Shown here: in pieces, positions 45,411 through 57,267 of the stretch
Position numbering within the stretch: position 1 is the first letter of the stretch
Layout of the letters: each line of letters starts with the position of its first letter
From: Humulus lupulus
Taxonomy: Eukaryota; Streptophyta; Magnoliopsida; Rosales; Cannabaceae
Length of the DNA: 64,000 nucleotides
Direction: 5' to 3'
NCBI RefSeq assembly: GCF_963169125.1
Contig: NC_084796.1
Span: 213,221,948-213,285,947 of the forward strand
Notes under the pieces: generated by a model
What the model was told of the DNA's origin: nothing
Databases searched by the model: none
What the model saw: the letters and a program-made list of their open reading frames with translations, nothing else
Program-made: the position numbers and the translations under genes

Positions 45411-45863
45411 ATTAATACTTGTATACATGCATTAATAAGTTTTCTTATTGAGCCTTGGCTCACGGGTGCTATGTGGTGCAGGTAAAGGGAAAGAAAAGTT
45501 TACCCAACCTTGAGTGGAGAGCTTAGATGGCGACGTTAACATATGCGGCCGCTTGACCACCACGACCAAGGTGTTTCAGGGGAACTAGGGTTTAACCCTA
45601 TTTTTGCTGCTTAAGTCGGCAGATTGTAACTTTTGAATTGTAATGACCATTTTGGATTGTAAACAAATTTGTAAACACTTTTATGAGATCCCATGTACAA
45701 TTAAACTTTTTAAATAAAATATATCCATTCATTTTGATCGAAATTTTAACCCTTGCATCTTAATATAACTTAGATGCACGTTTATGGCCTAAAGACTCAT
45801 TTAGCGAGTTAAGCACTATTTAAAGTACACAATGTGACGGTTCTGGCTATCAAGGGTGTTACA

Positions 45864-45880
45864 ACTTGGTATCAGAGTCT
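45864..45880 (+). other. primer-binding site of gypsy unit 2
   Basis: ACTTGGTATCAGAGTCTG directly after the LTR end, matching the initiator tRNA-Met complement. Confidence 0.85.
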
Positions 45881-46297
45881 GCCCAGGTTTAGGGTTCCTG
45901 TAGACTGGCTGGGCATGTACACTCACCGAAGACAAGCTTGACTCATCGTTTAGTAACTATTTATGTGGTTATTTGTTTAACTACTTAAATAGAATATAAA
46001 TGATTTACCTGTATGCATGAGATACACTGACAGGGCTTGCCCTTGACTGCTGCATGATGAGCAACAACGTGCTTATTAGCACTGATATTGCTAGAACATG
46101 ATTATTAGCATCGTTAATTGTTAATTGCTAAGTGCTAAATGTTAATTGTTAAGTTTATGAATTGACATGCTTATTAGCATGACTGTTGAACGTGGATGAG
46201 TTTCTGCTTGATCTTGGACCGTGAGGCGGCAAGAGGTTTAGTTATCACTACCTAACTGGTCGCATTGCTTATTGCAGCAAGGTATAAGTTGAAAGTA
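45881..46297 (+). other. leader of gypsy unit 2
   Basis: Untranslated region between primer site and gag; short repeats of GCTTATTAGCA and TTGTTAAT-type text at 46070-46180. No gene. Confidence 0.7.
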
Positions 46298-47430
46298 TGT
46301 TTTCAAGACAGGTAGATTCGCCAGCTAGCCAGAAAGATCAAGGCCAAAATGATAGACAGGGTCAGGATAATGACCAGGGTCAGACCCCTCAGCCAGCTCC
46401 TGAAAACTGGCAGAATTTCTTGTTGATTTGCAAGCCAAGGTTATAAGGCAGGAAGAAGAAATATGCCTCGTGAGACAACAATAGGTTCCTAGAGGGAGCA
46501 TTTTGCCAAAGGCACCACCTATAATGGTGCCAACAGTTGAGCAGCCATCAGAGGCTGAGAACAAATGGGAACCTCTTTATGAAAGGTTCAGGAAACAACA
46601 CCTTCCAATTTTTTAGGGTAGTGTAGATCTTGCCAAGGCTGAGCAGTGGATGACCAGGGTTACCACCATCCTAGACTTTATGAGGGTTTTTGGTAATGAG
46701 AGGGTGGCTTGTGCCACATATATGTTTCGGGAGGATGCTCAAATTTGGTGGAGGTGATATCCCAGACCAGAAATGTTAATGCCCTGAGTTGGGAAGAGTT
46801 TTAGACTTTATTCAATAAAAAGTAGTACAATGATGCCATCAGAGCTGCGAAAGCTGAAGAGTTCAGGAAACTGTTTCAGGGGAGTTTGTCAGTGACTAAG
46901 TATGCTTTAAAGTTTAACAGAATGGCAAAGTTTGTAGGAGAACTGGTGCCCATTGATGGCACCAGAAGGGAGAGGTTTCTCCAGGGGCTACAACCTAGGA
47001 TAGCCCATGATGTTTGCATTACCACTATGCTTGGAGTGACTACTTATGCAGAGGTGGTTGAGAAGGCGCTCACAACTGAGAGCATAGAAAAAAAGATATG
47101 GCAGGATAATGCAGCAAGGAGAGACTTTAGGAGAGTGGGACCTCCATTTTATGGGCTCGGGTTGGAGAGAGGCCCTAGTGATCAGAATAGAAAGGCTCAT
47201 GATGCCTTCCTAGCTCCAAGCCCTGGCAGGAGACCACGTGGCATTACAATGGGCAACCAGGGCGGCAGTGTGGTCTGGAGGAGTTTTCCTGAGTTCCCTA
47301 GATGCAAGAGGTGTCATTTAGGGGAATGTTGAGCAAGAACTTGCTTTTTATGCGGGGTAGTGGGACACTTTGAGGAAAGATTGCCTTCGAGCAAGAAAGG
47401 AGTAGCCAAGCAAGGCGGACAGCTCAGCCC
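46298..47430 (+). pseudogene. gypsy unit 2 gag
   Basis: N-terminal text from about 46298 (SRQVDSPASQKDQGQ-like), the 'ENKWEPLYERFRKQ' region near 46560, then 'SVTKYALKFNRMAKFVGELV', 'RRERFLQGLQPRIAHDV' and 'TTYAEVVEKALTTESIEKKI' in the longest open stretch (46886-47332). A stop (TGA at 47330-47332) and a frameshift break the zinc knuckle ('CFLCGVVGHFEE'). Earlier stops include 46614 and 46756. Confidence 0.9.
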
Positions 47431-47682
47431 TAACTCGATTGTTTGCGTTGACTCATGCAAAAGCTGAGGCTTGTCGCTCAGTAGTTACAGGTCAACTTTT
47501 TAGTGCAGGAACCCATTATACTGCTTTGATTGATTCTGGGGCCACACATTCTTTTGTTGCTAGTAGAATTATTGATAGATTGTGCAGACCATGTGATTAT
47601 TATGTTGTGGGGTTTAGGACCTTATTACCCACTGGGGAGTTAGGAGTATCTAGAAGGTAGGTCAGATCATTGCTATTCGAGG
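47431..47682 (+). pseudogene. gypsy unit 2 protease, first half
   Basis: 'LIDSGATHSFVASRIIDRLC' keeps the DSGA active site. TAG at 47658-47660 then an LTR fragment of another family interrupts the frame at about 47683. The second half follows at 49032. Confidence 0.9.
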
Positions 47683-49031
47683 TAGGTTAAATCATAACTA
47701 TAATCTACGATAATGATAGAAGTCTTGGGATCTATTTGCTATCTAAGCAACTATATTTCCCAAGTTACTACAACGTAAAACATAGCACAGAAACATAACA
47801 TAACATATAAGCATTACATAATACATACAATCTAACCTATTTTCCTTACAAAAAACTAGGAAATTGGAGACAGGAACGGGATTGGAAAACTCCTAAAACC
47901 AAACAGTAAGAATCATAAGTTTCTAAAGAAATGGGGATTAAAAGAAGATCTAAACCACCAAGATAGAAACTTACTGAAAACATTAAGTTTCAAGAAACTC
48001 AAACACCTAATCAAAGCTATTATAATAAGTTAGGATGTTTTGGAAGAAAAAGAAAGAATAAAAAGAACTATAATGAACCAAACCTGAGGATAAGAATACC
48101 TTGGATAGATTAGAATTCTGATCTACACCTCAATACCGAAATATCACTCTATCTTACTTCCCAAGTGTTTATAAAATCTTAGATTGGAAAGCTTTTAATC
48201 CCAAAACTCTAGTGTTTTCTCTCTGGAATAAACTTAGCAGCTTGGAGGCTCTGAAGAATGCTTGAATGATGAATGAAATGGCTTAGTGCAAGGTCCTATT
48301 TATAGAGTTCAAGGAATGAAACTAACCCCTTTTAAAAAGAACAAATAAATGAATAAATTTGAATATTCTGTCAACAGATGCCTAGAACTCGATCAAAAAC
48401 GTTCAAGAGCAAGTCCTAGTTGTTGAGGGTTGTTTCTTGTTCGATTTCTACAAAGTTTCAAAAATACCATAAAAAGGCGATATATCGCCTACCCCTATAT
48501 CCCGAGCCTTCTTGGTTTCGTTCGTGGGAAGTCGACGTATTTTCCGTGTCATCCATAGGTGATATATCAGCCTCTATAGCTGCGATATATCGGCATACAC
48601 TGATATTTTAAACACATTTTTGCGCACTTTCAGCACACTTGAAGTTTGTTAAAACAGGATTGACTAAATAAAACGTGATCCTAACAGCTGTTGGAAGGTT
48701 CTAGACCTTCTAGATCTATCCATTATTAATTTATTCATCTAAAGTGCTTAAATCCTTAATAAACATGCATGTGACAAGTGTCACATTCTTAATCATTCTA
48801 TCTAAACCTTAGGTTATAATAAACAATATTTCTAGGACCAACTATATTAATCAAACTTTATATTAAAATTAATATTTCTAAACTATAGGTTAAAATTATA
48901 AAATCCATAACTATTTCTATGAGTTTCCAACTAAATCTCGGCTTGAACAAATAATCACGAAAACTAAAATACTACAAGCTACTACTACTACTACTACTAT
49001 CTAGCTAAGTAAAATTCTGAGAGACGCTACA
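47683..49031 (-). mobile_element. LTR fragment (TGTAGAG family) in unit 2 protease
   Basis: Read on the minus strand, it starts TGTAGCGTCTC (49031) and follows the LTR at 14857-16755 through an actagtag-type microsatellite (48977-48999), dyad boxes (48476-48596), a reversed TATAAATAG at about 48297, and the ATTTTCCTTAC block (about 47860). It ends without the LTR 3' third and without a clear 5-bp duplication; about six bases of protease sequence are missing at the junction. Confidence 0.82.
48476..48596. repeat. dyad boxes, GCGATATATCGC type
   Basis: GGCGATATATCGCC at 48477, a decayed second box (TATATCCCGAGCC), GGTGATATATCAGCC at about 48558 and GCGATATATCGGC at about 48581. Same order as at 15293-15423, inverted. 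Confidence 0.85.
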
Positions 49032-49480
49032 GAGAGTTATCAGTTGATTTGATAGATTTGGTTATGACCGACTTCGACATGATTCTGGGTATGGATTGGT
49101 TGGTAAAGTATAGGGAAACCATAGATTGCAGAAAGAAGATGGTAACCTTTGAGCTTGATGGTGATGAATCTTTTGTGTTTGTTGGCACTGTGCATGGACC
49201 CCGTATACCTATGATATCTGTTCAGAGGGCTAGAGACTTATTTCCAGTTGGTTTCGTAGGGTTCTTAGCCAGTGTGGTTGATACCACTCAGGTCATGCCA
49301 GTGAGACCAGAGGATACCAGACAAGTCTGTGAGTTTCTAGATGTGTTTCCAGAAGATTTACCAGGGTTGCCACCACACAGAGAGATTGAATTTGTGATTG
49401 AACTGGCACCAGGGATGGAGCTAGTGTCTAGAGCACCTTTCAGAATGGCCTCAGCAGAGTTAAAAGAATTGAAGGTGTAG
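49032..49480 (+). pseudogene. gypsy unit 2 protease, second half, and RT linker
   Basis: Continuous frame 'ELSVDLIDLVMTDFDMILGM', 'DWLVKYRETIDCRKKMVTFE', 'VCEFLDVFPEDLPGLPPHRE' and 'IEFVIELAPGMELVSRAPFR', typical of the protease-to-RT junction of plant gypsy elements. TAG at 49478-49480 ends it. Confidence 0.92.
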
Positions 49481-50262
49481 CTGCAAGAGCTGCTAGACTT
49501 GGGTTTTATAGACCTAGTTTCTCACCGTAGGGTAAATCTGTTCTGTTTGTGAAGAAGAAGGACTATTCTCTGAGGATGTCTATTGATTACAGAGAACTGA
49601 AAAAGTTAACAACTAAGAGCAAGTATGCTCTGTTAAGGATAGATGATCTATTTGATTAGTTGCAGGGTAAAATGGTATTATCAAAGATAAACCTTCGATT
49701 TGGTTATCATCAGTTGAGGGTCAAGGAGGGAGATATACTGAAGACTGCCTTTCACACCAGATATGGGCATTATAAGTTTTTAGTCATGTCCTTTGGGTTG
49801 ACTAATGTCCTAGCTGCTTTTATGGATTTGATAAACAAAATGTTCAAGGATTCTTTGGACCAGTTTGTGATCATTTTCATTGATGATATACTGGTTTATT
49901 CTCAGTCAGAGTCAGAACATGAGCAACATCTGAGGTTGGTTCTACAAAGACTGAGGGAACACAGATTATTTGCAAAGTTAAAAAAATGTGAATTCTGGTT
50001 ATCTCAGGTAACTTACCTAGGCATATTGTCAGTAATGAGGGATCAAGGTGGACCTAACCAAGATTGAGGCGATCAAGGATTGGCCAAGGCCAAAGAATGC
50101 TTCAGAGGTTAGGAGCTTCCTGGGGGTGGCAGGTTATTACAAGAGTTTCATGGAAGGGTTCTCAAAGATTGCCATTTCATTGACTGAACTGACACACAAG
50201 AATCAGAAGTTTGTGTCATCAGACAAGTGTGAGAACAGCTTCCAGGAACTGAAGTAGAGGTT
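49481..50262 (+). pseudogene. gypsy unit 2 reverse transcriptase
   Basis: 'LLDLGFI' and '[20 protein letters not shown]' near 49490-49600, a TAG at about 49657, then a long frame '[20 protein letters not shown]', '[20 protein letters not shown]' and the catalytic '[11 protein letters not shown]'. A frameshift near 50040 leads into '[20 protein letters not shown]'. The connection subdomain ends at 'NSFQELK' and a TAG, where a solo LTR is inserted. Confidence 0.92.
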
Positions 50263-50854
50263 TGTTGTCCAAAAAATTGGCATTGATGACGTGGCAAGTG
50301 AACCCTGGACACGTGGCTGACGCTTGGAGAAACTCTGCTAGTGTATCGACCAGAGGACGTATTAGAAGCAGTAAGCATCCCAGTCATACCTGCGACCAGT
50401 CTGGTCGATAGTTTCGCATACAATGTAATATTACTGTAAAGATCTTTGTAGATCCCGAATTTAACTCACAGAATCTCCTGAATATCCAGTTATTCAGGAG
50501 AGAAAATCGGCAACTAAATCGTGTAATCTCCCTTGAGCCTATAAATAGAGATATATAGCTCAAGAGAGGGACTTTTGGCTTTCGCATTACTTGATACTAG
50601 TGTAATTCTATCTGAAACATCGTACTGTTCTTCAGAGGTTGGTGAAACTCATTGAACCCTTGTTCTTTGATCACTCCTTTGATTCACACATCAATAACAA
50701 TCTAAGTGGACGTAGGTCATTACCAGATCCTGGGGCCGAACCACTATAAAACATCATGTTCTTATTGTTTTTTGTCATTTGATTCTTCTCAACACATTAA
50801 TTCACATCAAGCGTATTCTGACTCCGTGTCAGTTGACCAAAATCTGGGTCAACA
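50263..50854 (+). mobile_element. solo LTR in gypsy unit 2
   Basis: 592 bp, TGTTGTCC to GGGTCAACA, flanked by AGGTT at 50258-50262 and 50855-50859. TATAAATAG at about 50543. It shares most of its sequence with the minus-strand LTR at 61989-62583 (for example GGACGTAGGTCATTACC and GGATCTGG-like blocks), so it belongs to the Tat-like family seen there. Confidence 0.94.
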
Positions 50855-50859
50855 AGGTT

Positions 50860-51375
50860 GATTATAGCTCCAGCTCCAAGTCTTCCGATAGATCAAGAGA
50901 ATTTTGCGATATACTGTGATGCCTCACATCAGGGTTTGTGTTGTGTTCTTATGCAGTCAGGGAAGGTGATCGCTTATGCCTCACGCTAGTTGAAAGAGTA
51001 TGAGCAGAGATACCCCACTCATGATTTAGAGTTGGCAGCAGTGGTCTCTGCATCAAAGGTATGGAGACATTATCTTTATGTTGAGAAGTGTAAGATTTAC
51101 ACTGACCACAAGAGCCTGAAGTACTTTTTCACACAAAAATACCTAAACATGAGACAAAGGCGTTGGCTAGAGTTAGTGAAAGATTATGATTGTGAAATCT
51201 TGTATCACCCAGGAAAGACCAACGTGGTAGCAGATGCTTTAAGCTGGAAGGGTCCGAGACTGATTTTTAGTGCGAGGCTGATATCCAGAGAGTTAGTAGA
51301 GGATAGGACCAGAGCTGGCATAGAATTGTTGGTAGGCCAGTTGGCCAACATTACGCTACACTCTACGCTATTGTA
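50860..51375 (+). pseudogene. gypsy unit 2 RNase H
   Basis: 'FAIYCDASHQGLCCVLMQSG', TAG at about 50989, then '[19 protein letters not shown]', '[20 protein letters not shown]' and '[19 protein letters not shown]'. The catalytic D of 'YCDAS' is kept. Confidence 0.9.
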
Positions 51376-52490
51376 AATGATAAAGGAAGGTCAGTTGGGT
51401 GATCCACAACTGACCAAGATCAAAGAGGACATTCTAGCTAAAGTGTCCAGGGATTATACATTGTCAGATATGGCCTTGTTGAGATACAAAGTTCGGATAT
51501 GTGTTCCGATGGACGCTGCTATGAGGCAGGAGATTTCGGATGAATCTCATACTACTCCTTACTCTTTGCATCCAGGCACTACGAAGATGTATCAGGATGT
51601 GAGATCGTTGTATTGGTGGCTTGGGATGAAGAGGGATGTGGTAGAATATGTGGCTAAGTGCTTCACATGCCAATAAGTCAAGGCTGAGCATCAGAAGCTA
51701 GCAGGGCTATTACAGCCTCTAGACATCTCAGAGTGGAAATGGAAGGATATCACGATGGATTTTGTGGTAGGGTTACCCAAGACGGTGGATCAACATGATT
51801 CGGTGTGGGTTATTTTGGATCGATACACAAAGTCACCTCACTTCTTACCAGTGAGGACAACTTATACAGTTGACCAGTATGCATATCTCTATGTGAGAGA
51901 GATTGTGCGCCTTCATGGGGCACCGAGGTCGATCATGTCAGATTGGGACCCCACATTCACTTCCAAGTTTTGAGGAAGTTTGCAGAGGGCCATGGGCACA
52001 TAGCAAAAGTTCAGTATTGATTATCATCCTCAGATAGATGGACAAATTGAGAGGAAAATCTAGATATTAGAAGACATGCTGCGAGCATGTGTGCTAGACT
52101 TTGGTGGGTCCTGGAGTAAGTATTTCCTTTGATAGAGCTTTCTTACAACAACAACTATCAATGAACCATTGGGGTAGCTCCTTATGAGATGTTGTATGGT
52201 AGGAAATGCAGGTCTTCCATTCATTGGGATGAGATTGGAGAAAGGAGATACTTGGGTCCTGAGGCAGTTCAGAAGACCAGTGAAGCCCTTGAAAAGATCA
52301 GAGCTCGGATGCTCACTTCTCAAAGCAGATAGAAGAGTTATGCTAATCCCAAATGTAGAAATGTGGAGTTTCAAGTGGTAGATTATGTGATTTGGGAAGA
52401 AGGGCAAGCTGAGCCCTAGATTTGTAGGTCCATTTGAGATCCTGGAGAGGACTGGTCAGGTGGCCTATAGGTTGGCCTTACCTCTGGCAT
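51376..52490 (+). pseudogene. gypsy unit 2 integrase
   Basis: HHCC zinc region ('[20 protein letters not shown]', 'YVAKCFTCQ', then TAA), the catalytic core with 'WKDITMDFVVGLPKTVDQHD' (first D) and 'IMSDWDPTFTSKF' (second D) followed by TGA at 51972-51974. The third acid region near 52040 is damaged. '[12 protein letters not shown]'-like text near 52390 shows a deletion in the C-terminal domain. Confidence 0.9.
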
Positions 52491-52759
52491 AATCGGTCAT
52501 GCATAATGTATTTCACATTTCAGTTCTTTAGAAGTATGTGTCAGATGTTACTCATGTGTTGAGTTACGAGGATCTGGAGCTTGAGGCAGATCTCTCCTAT
52601 GAGGAACAACCAGTCCAAATACTAGACAGAAAAGACAAGGTCATGAGAAATATAACTATACCTTTGGTCAAAGTATTATGGAGGAACAGCAAGGTCGAGG
52701 AAGCGACCTGGGAGCTTGAGTCAGTGATGCGGGAACAATATCTCGAGTTATTCAGGTAA
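52491..52759 (+). pseudogene. gypsy unit 2 chromodomain
   Basis: 'THVLSYEDLELEADLSYEEQ', 'PVQILDRKDKVMRN' and the chromodomain-type end 'VKVLWRNSKVEEATWELES', ending TAA at 52757-52759. Chromodomains on integrase guide insertion towards heterochromatin in chromoviruses. Confidence 0.88.
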
Positions 52760-52795
52760 ATTTCGAGGACGAAATTCTCAGTAGGAGGGGATAGT

Positions 52796-52873
52796 TGTAA
52801 CGACCCAAAATCACTAATAAGGCATAAGAGCCTTGATTAGCGTGTTGGGTGGGCATAATTGGTTTATGTGTGA
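52796..52873 (+). mobile_element. truncated LTR between gypsy units 2 and 3
   Basis: Preceded by purine tract GTAGGAGGGGATAGT, it starts TGTAACGACCCAAAATCAC and matches the first about 78 bases of the LTR at 57268, then jumps within TTTATGTGTGA into gag. Confidence 0.85.
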
Positions 52874-53890
52874 GTGCTGCACCTATTGTGCCACCTGTTA
52901 TGGCACCACCTGTTCAGGCACCTGAGGTTGGAAACAGGTGGGAGCCACTGTATGAGCGGTTCAGGAGGCAGCATCCTCCAACCTTCAAGGGAGGACCAGA
53001 TCCACTAAAGGCCAAACAATGAATGAGTATGATTACCTCTATCCTATATTTCATGAGGGTAAAAGGTAATGATAGGGTGGCTTGTGCTACATATATGTTG
53101 AGAGAGGATGCCCGCATTTGGTGGGAAGTGGCATCATAGACCAGAGATGTTTCTACTCTGACTTAGGATGGGTTCAGAGACTTGTTCAACCAGAAGTATT
53201 ATAACGTAGCCGTCAGGGCAGCAAAAGTGAATGAATTTGTGGGATTGGTACAGGGCAATATGATAGTTGCAGAGTACGCCCTGAAGTTTGACAGACTTGC
53301 GAAGGTCCCACTAGACCTTGTGCCTACTGATGCAGCTAGGCTGGACAGATTCATTAGAGGGCTTAATGCTATGATTGCCCGAGATGTGAGAATTATAATA
53401 ATACCTTGGGGGACGACTTATGCCCAGGCTGTTGAGAAGGCTCTTACCGCTGAGGAAGCGGAGAACAAGATTTGGAGGGAGATTACTGTGAGACGGGAGG
53501 TTCACAGGGTGGTGCCTCCATATTCAGGTTCTGGTAGGGGCAGAGGCCCCAGTGATCTGAAGAGGAAGACCCCTGACACTTCGACTGCTGCTAGCCCTGA
53601 TAGGAGGGGTCGAGGTGTTCAAGGTGGCCTCTAGGTAGGCGGTGACACATGGAGGAGCTACCTAGAGTGCATGAGGTGTAGAAGACACCATCAGGGTGAA
53701 TGTCAGGCGAAGGCTTGTTATATGTGCGGGGTGATGGGACATCTCAAGAAGGACTGGCCAAAAGTGAAGAATGGGGAAGCGGGGAAGGTGGACAGCTTGA
53801 CTCCATCTCGAGTGTTCACCTTGACACAGGCAGAGGCCGAGGCTAGTCCCTCAGTGGTGACAAGTCAGCTTTCTAGCGCTGGCTCTCTTT
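52874..53890 (+). pseudogene. gypsy unit 3 gag
   Basis: Starts in the proline-rich gag N-terminus ('APPVMAPPVQAPEVGNRW'), then 'EPLYERFRRQHPPTFKGG', stops at about 53020 and 53140, 'FNQKYYNVAVRAAKVNEFV', 'YALKFDRLAKVPLDLVPTDA', 'DRFIRGLNAMIARDVRI', TAG at about 53632, and a zinc knuckle 'CYMCGVMGHLKKDW' with the last cysteine lost. Confidence 0.9.
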
Positions 53891-54280
53891 TACTGTGTTG
53901 ATTGACTCTGGTGCTACACATTCATTTGTTTCTAGTAGGGTGATTGATAGATTGTGTAGACCTAGTGAGTACTGTACTGCGGGGTTCGGGACTATATTGC
54001 CTATAGGAGAATTTGTAGTTTCTAGGAGATGGATTAGAGCGCTGCCAGTGATGGTAGATGGTTGGGAGCTATCCGTAGACTTGAATGAGTTAGGGATGGA
54101 AGACTTTGACATGATTTTAGGGATGCATTGGCTGGTCAGATATGGGGCTACCATTGATTGTAGGAAGAAGATGATGACTTTTGAGCCTGAGGGAGAGGAT
54201 CATTTTATGTTCATGGGTACGGTATGTGGACCCCGCATACCCATGATATCAATGCTGAGGGCCAGGGACCTATTATAGGG
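53891..54280 (+). pseudogene. gypsy unit 3 protease
   Basis: 'LIDSGATHSFVSSRVIDRLC' and 'EDFDMILGMHWLVRYGATID' in one frame that ends in TAG at 54276-54278. The active-site DSGA is intact. A one-base shift separates it from gag. Confidence 0.92.
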
Positions 54281-55310
54281 AGGATGTATAGATTCCCTAG
54301 CTAGTGTGGTGGATACTACTAGAGTTTTGCCAACAAGGCTGGGAGAGACCAGATTAGTTTGTGAGTTCTTGGATATGTTCCTTGAGGATTTACCAGGGCT
54401 GCCGCTGCACAGGGAGATTCAGTTCGTCATTGAGTTGGCGCCGGGGACCGAGCCAATGTTGAGGGCACCATATAGAATGTCACCGACAGAACTGAAGGAA
54501 TTGAAGATACAGTTACAAGAACTTCTGGATTTGGGTTTTATCAGGCCTAACTACTCGCCATAGGGTGCTCCAGTTTTGTTTGTGAAGAAAAAGGACGAGA
54601 CTCTAAGGATGTGTATAGACTACAGAGAGTTGAATAAGTTGACAATCATTAATAAGTAATCTCTACCAAGGATTTATGACTTGTTTGATCAGCTATAGGG
54701 AAATACGATATTCTTGAAGATTGATCTTAGATGTAGTTATCACCAGCTAAGGATCAAGGGTGAGGATATACCGAAGACGACCTTTCGAACGAGGTATGGC
54801 CATTATGAGTTTCTGGTCATGTCATTTGGTTTGACCAATGCCCCAGCAACCTTCATGGACCTAACGAACAGGGTGTTCAAGGAATTCTTGGATTAGTTTG
54901 TGATTGTCTTCATCGACGACATCTTAGTGTACTCCAGTTCAGATGCAAAGCATGAGCAACATCTTCGACACGTCTAGCATAGATTAAGAGAGCACCGATT
55001 GTATGCAAAACTTAAGAAGTATGAGTTTTGGCTACCAGAAGTAACATTTCTTGGACATATTGTTGGTGAGGATGGGATTAAGGTGGATCCATCTAAGGTG
55101 GAGGCAGTTAGAGATTGGCCGAGGCCAAGGAACGCCTCAGAGGTTAGGAGTTTCATTGGATTAGCAGGTTACTATAGACGATTTGTGGAAGGGTTCTCTA
55201 AGATTGCTGCACCGATGATAGAATTGACACGGAAGAATTTGAAGTTCGTCTAGTCAGACAAGTGTGAGAATAACTTTAAGGAATTGAAGTGACGACTTAT
55301 TACAGCACTT
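54281..55310 (+). pseudogene. gypsy unit 3 reverse transcriptase
   Basis: 'VCEFLDMFLEDLPGLPLHRE', '[12 protein letters not shown]' then TAG, '[15 protein letters not shown]', TAA at about 54657, '[20 protein letters not shown]', '[20 protein letters not shown]', TAG at about 54894, '[13 protein letters not shown]', '[20 protein letters not shown]' and '[19 protein letters not shown]', then TAG at about 55251. Confidence 0.92.
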
Positions 55311-55700
55311 GTGTTGAGTCTTCCTTCAGAGGAAGGAAAATTTGTGGTGTATTGTGACGCATCGAGGTTGGGTTTGGGATGCATATTGATACAAAATGAG
55401 AAGGTTATAGCTTATACATCACAATAGTTGAAGGAGTATGAGTAGTGGTACCCTACCTATGATCTGGAGTTGGCAGGGGTGGTATTTGCACTGAAAGTGT
55501 GGCAACATTATCTATATGGAGAGAAGTGTGAGATATACACTGATCACAAGAGTTTGAAGTACTTCTTCAACCAGAAGGACCTGAACATGAGGCATAGGCA
55601 TTGGCTGGAGTTGGTAAAGGACTATGACTGTGACATTCTTTACCACCCAGGAAAAGTCAATGTAGTGGCGGCTGCATTGAGCCGGAGAGGCTCGGGACAG
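55311..55700 (+). pseudogene. gypsy unit 3 RNase H
   Basis: 'FVVYCDASRLGLGCILIQN', stops at about 55425 and 55443, then '[20 protein letters not shown]' and '[20 protein letters not shown]'. Confidence 0.9.
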
Positions 55701-56760
55701 TTGTTTAGTTCTACTCAGATTTCGAGAGAATTGGCAGAGAAGATGTCCAGAGCACGGATAGAGTTGGTGGTGGGCCGGTTGGCAAATATTACTTTGCAAT
55801 CGACCCTACTAAAGTGGATAAAGGAGAGTCAATTAGTTGATGCACAGTTGCAGGAAGTTAGAAGGAATGTCTTAGCAGGGGTGGCTAAGGACTATTCCAT
55901 CTCTGAGGTTTGTTTGCTACGGTATCAGGGTAGGATATGTGTTCCAAATGATATGGGAATTAGACGTGAGATACTGGATGAATCCCATACTACACCGTAC
56001 TCACTCCATCCAGGCACGACGAAGATGTATCAGGATCTACAGACGTTGTATTGATGGCCTAGAAGAAGAAGGATGTGGTGGAGTACGTGGCCAAGTGTTT
56101 GACCTGTCAGTAGATGAAGGTCGAGTATCAGCGGCCAGCAGGGTTACTACAACCTTTGGGTATTCCCGAGTGGAAATGGGAGGATATTACAATGGATTTT
56201 GTTGGAGGTTTACCCAGGACAGTGGGGCTACATGACTCGGTGTGGGTGATAGTAGATAGAAATACCAAGCCAGCTCACTTTCTGCCAGTAAAAATGACTT
56301 ATGCTGTGGATCATATGAGGAGTTGTATGTGAGGGAGATTGTGCGTCTCCATGGGGTTCCCAAGTCTATAGTGTCAGATCGGGATCCTATCATTACCTCG
56401 ATGTTTTTGAGTGGATTGCAAGAGGCTATGGGGACTTAGTTGAAGTTCAACACGACCTTTCATCCTCAGACTGATGGACTATCTGAGAGAACGATTCATG
56501 TATTGGAGGATATGCTCAGAGCATGCATGATAGATTTTGAGGGGTCTTGGAGTAAGTATCTTCCGTTGATCAAGTTTTCATACAACAACAATTATCTATC
56601 AATGATTGGAGTAGCTCCATATGAGATGTTATATGGGAGGAGATGTAGATCGCCCATTCACTGGGATAAGATGGGTGAGAGGAGGTATTTGGGACCGGAC
56701 ATGGTTCAAAAGACTAACGAGACTATCGAGAAGATCCGAGCTTGAATGCTTGCCTTGCAG
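55701..56760 (+). pseudogene. gypsy unit 3 integrase
   Basis: HHCC region '[20 protein letters not shown]' with TGA at about 56052; core 'WEDITMDFVGGLPRTVGLHD' and, after a shift, '[13 protein letters not shown]'; then 'FNTTFHPQTDGLSERTIHVL' with the catalytic E and 'YGRRCRSPIHW'. Stop TGA at 56743-56745. Confidence 0.9.
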
Positions 56761-57231
56761 AGCCATTAGAAATACTACATTGATCCTAAGCGTAGGGATG
56801 TGGAGTTCCAGGCAGGGGACCACATGTTTTTGCGAGTTTCACCACTGTGAGGGGTGAGAAGGTTTGGGAAGAAGGGCAAGCTGAGCTCTAGATTCATTGG
56901 ACCCTTTGAGATCTTGGAGAGGAACGGGCAGGTGGATTACATGTTAGCTCTGCCACCATCATTGTCGGGAGTTCATGACGTATTCCATATTTCTACGCTT
57001 CATAAGTACGTCTCAGATACAACAAATGTGTTGAAGTATGAAGACTTGGAATTGCAGACAGATTTGTCTTATGAGGAGCGACCAGTTCACGTCTTAGACA
57101 GGAAATATAAGGTTCTAAGGAACAAGACGATTCCTCGAGTTAAAGTGTTATGGAGGAATAGCATGGTTGAGGAAGCGACCTAGGAGCTTGAGTCAGTGAT
57201 GCGGGATCAGTATCCCGAGTTATTCAGGTAA
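56761..57231 (+). pseudogene. gypsy unit 3 integrase C-terminus and chromodomain
   Basis: '[20 protein letters not shown]', 'GVHDVFHISTLHKYVSDTTN', 'LELQTDLSYEERPVHVLDRK' and 'IPRVKVLWRNSMVEEAT' then TAG at 57181-57183. A further TAA at about 57231 marks the native end. Confidence 0.9.
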
Positions 57232-57267
57232 ATTTCGAGGATGAAATTCTCAGTAGGAGGGGATAGT

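Larger units (their letters stand above)
43395..45863 (+). mobile_element. LTR B: 5' LTR of gypsy unit 2
   Basis: 2,469 bp from TGTAACGTCCCAAATTCC to GGTGTTACA, followed by a primer site. Contains four dyad boxes at about 44377-44490 (AGTCGCGACC, CACCGCGACTT, CCCCGTGACC, AAGTCGTGGC) and two tandem-repeat blocks (44905-45070 and 45187-45410). It is a different subfamily from the LTR that closes unit 2 at 52796. Confidence 0.9.

Noticed and set aside
45864..45880. tRNA gene at primer-site sequences
   Set aside because: Only the short complement of the tRNA-Met 3' end is present; there is no cloverleaf or internal promoter boxes around any of the primer sites.
52491..52759. A host chromodomain gene
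   Set aside because: The frame continues directly from integrase and ends just before a polypurine tract and LTR, as in chromoviruses.
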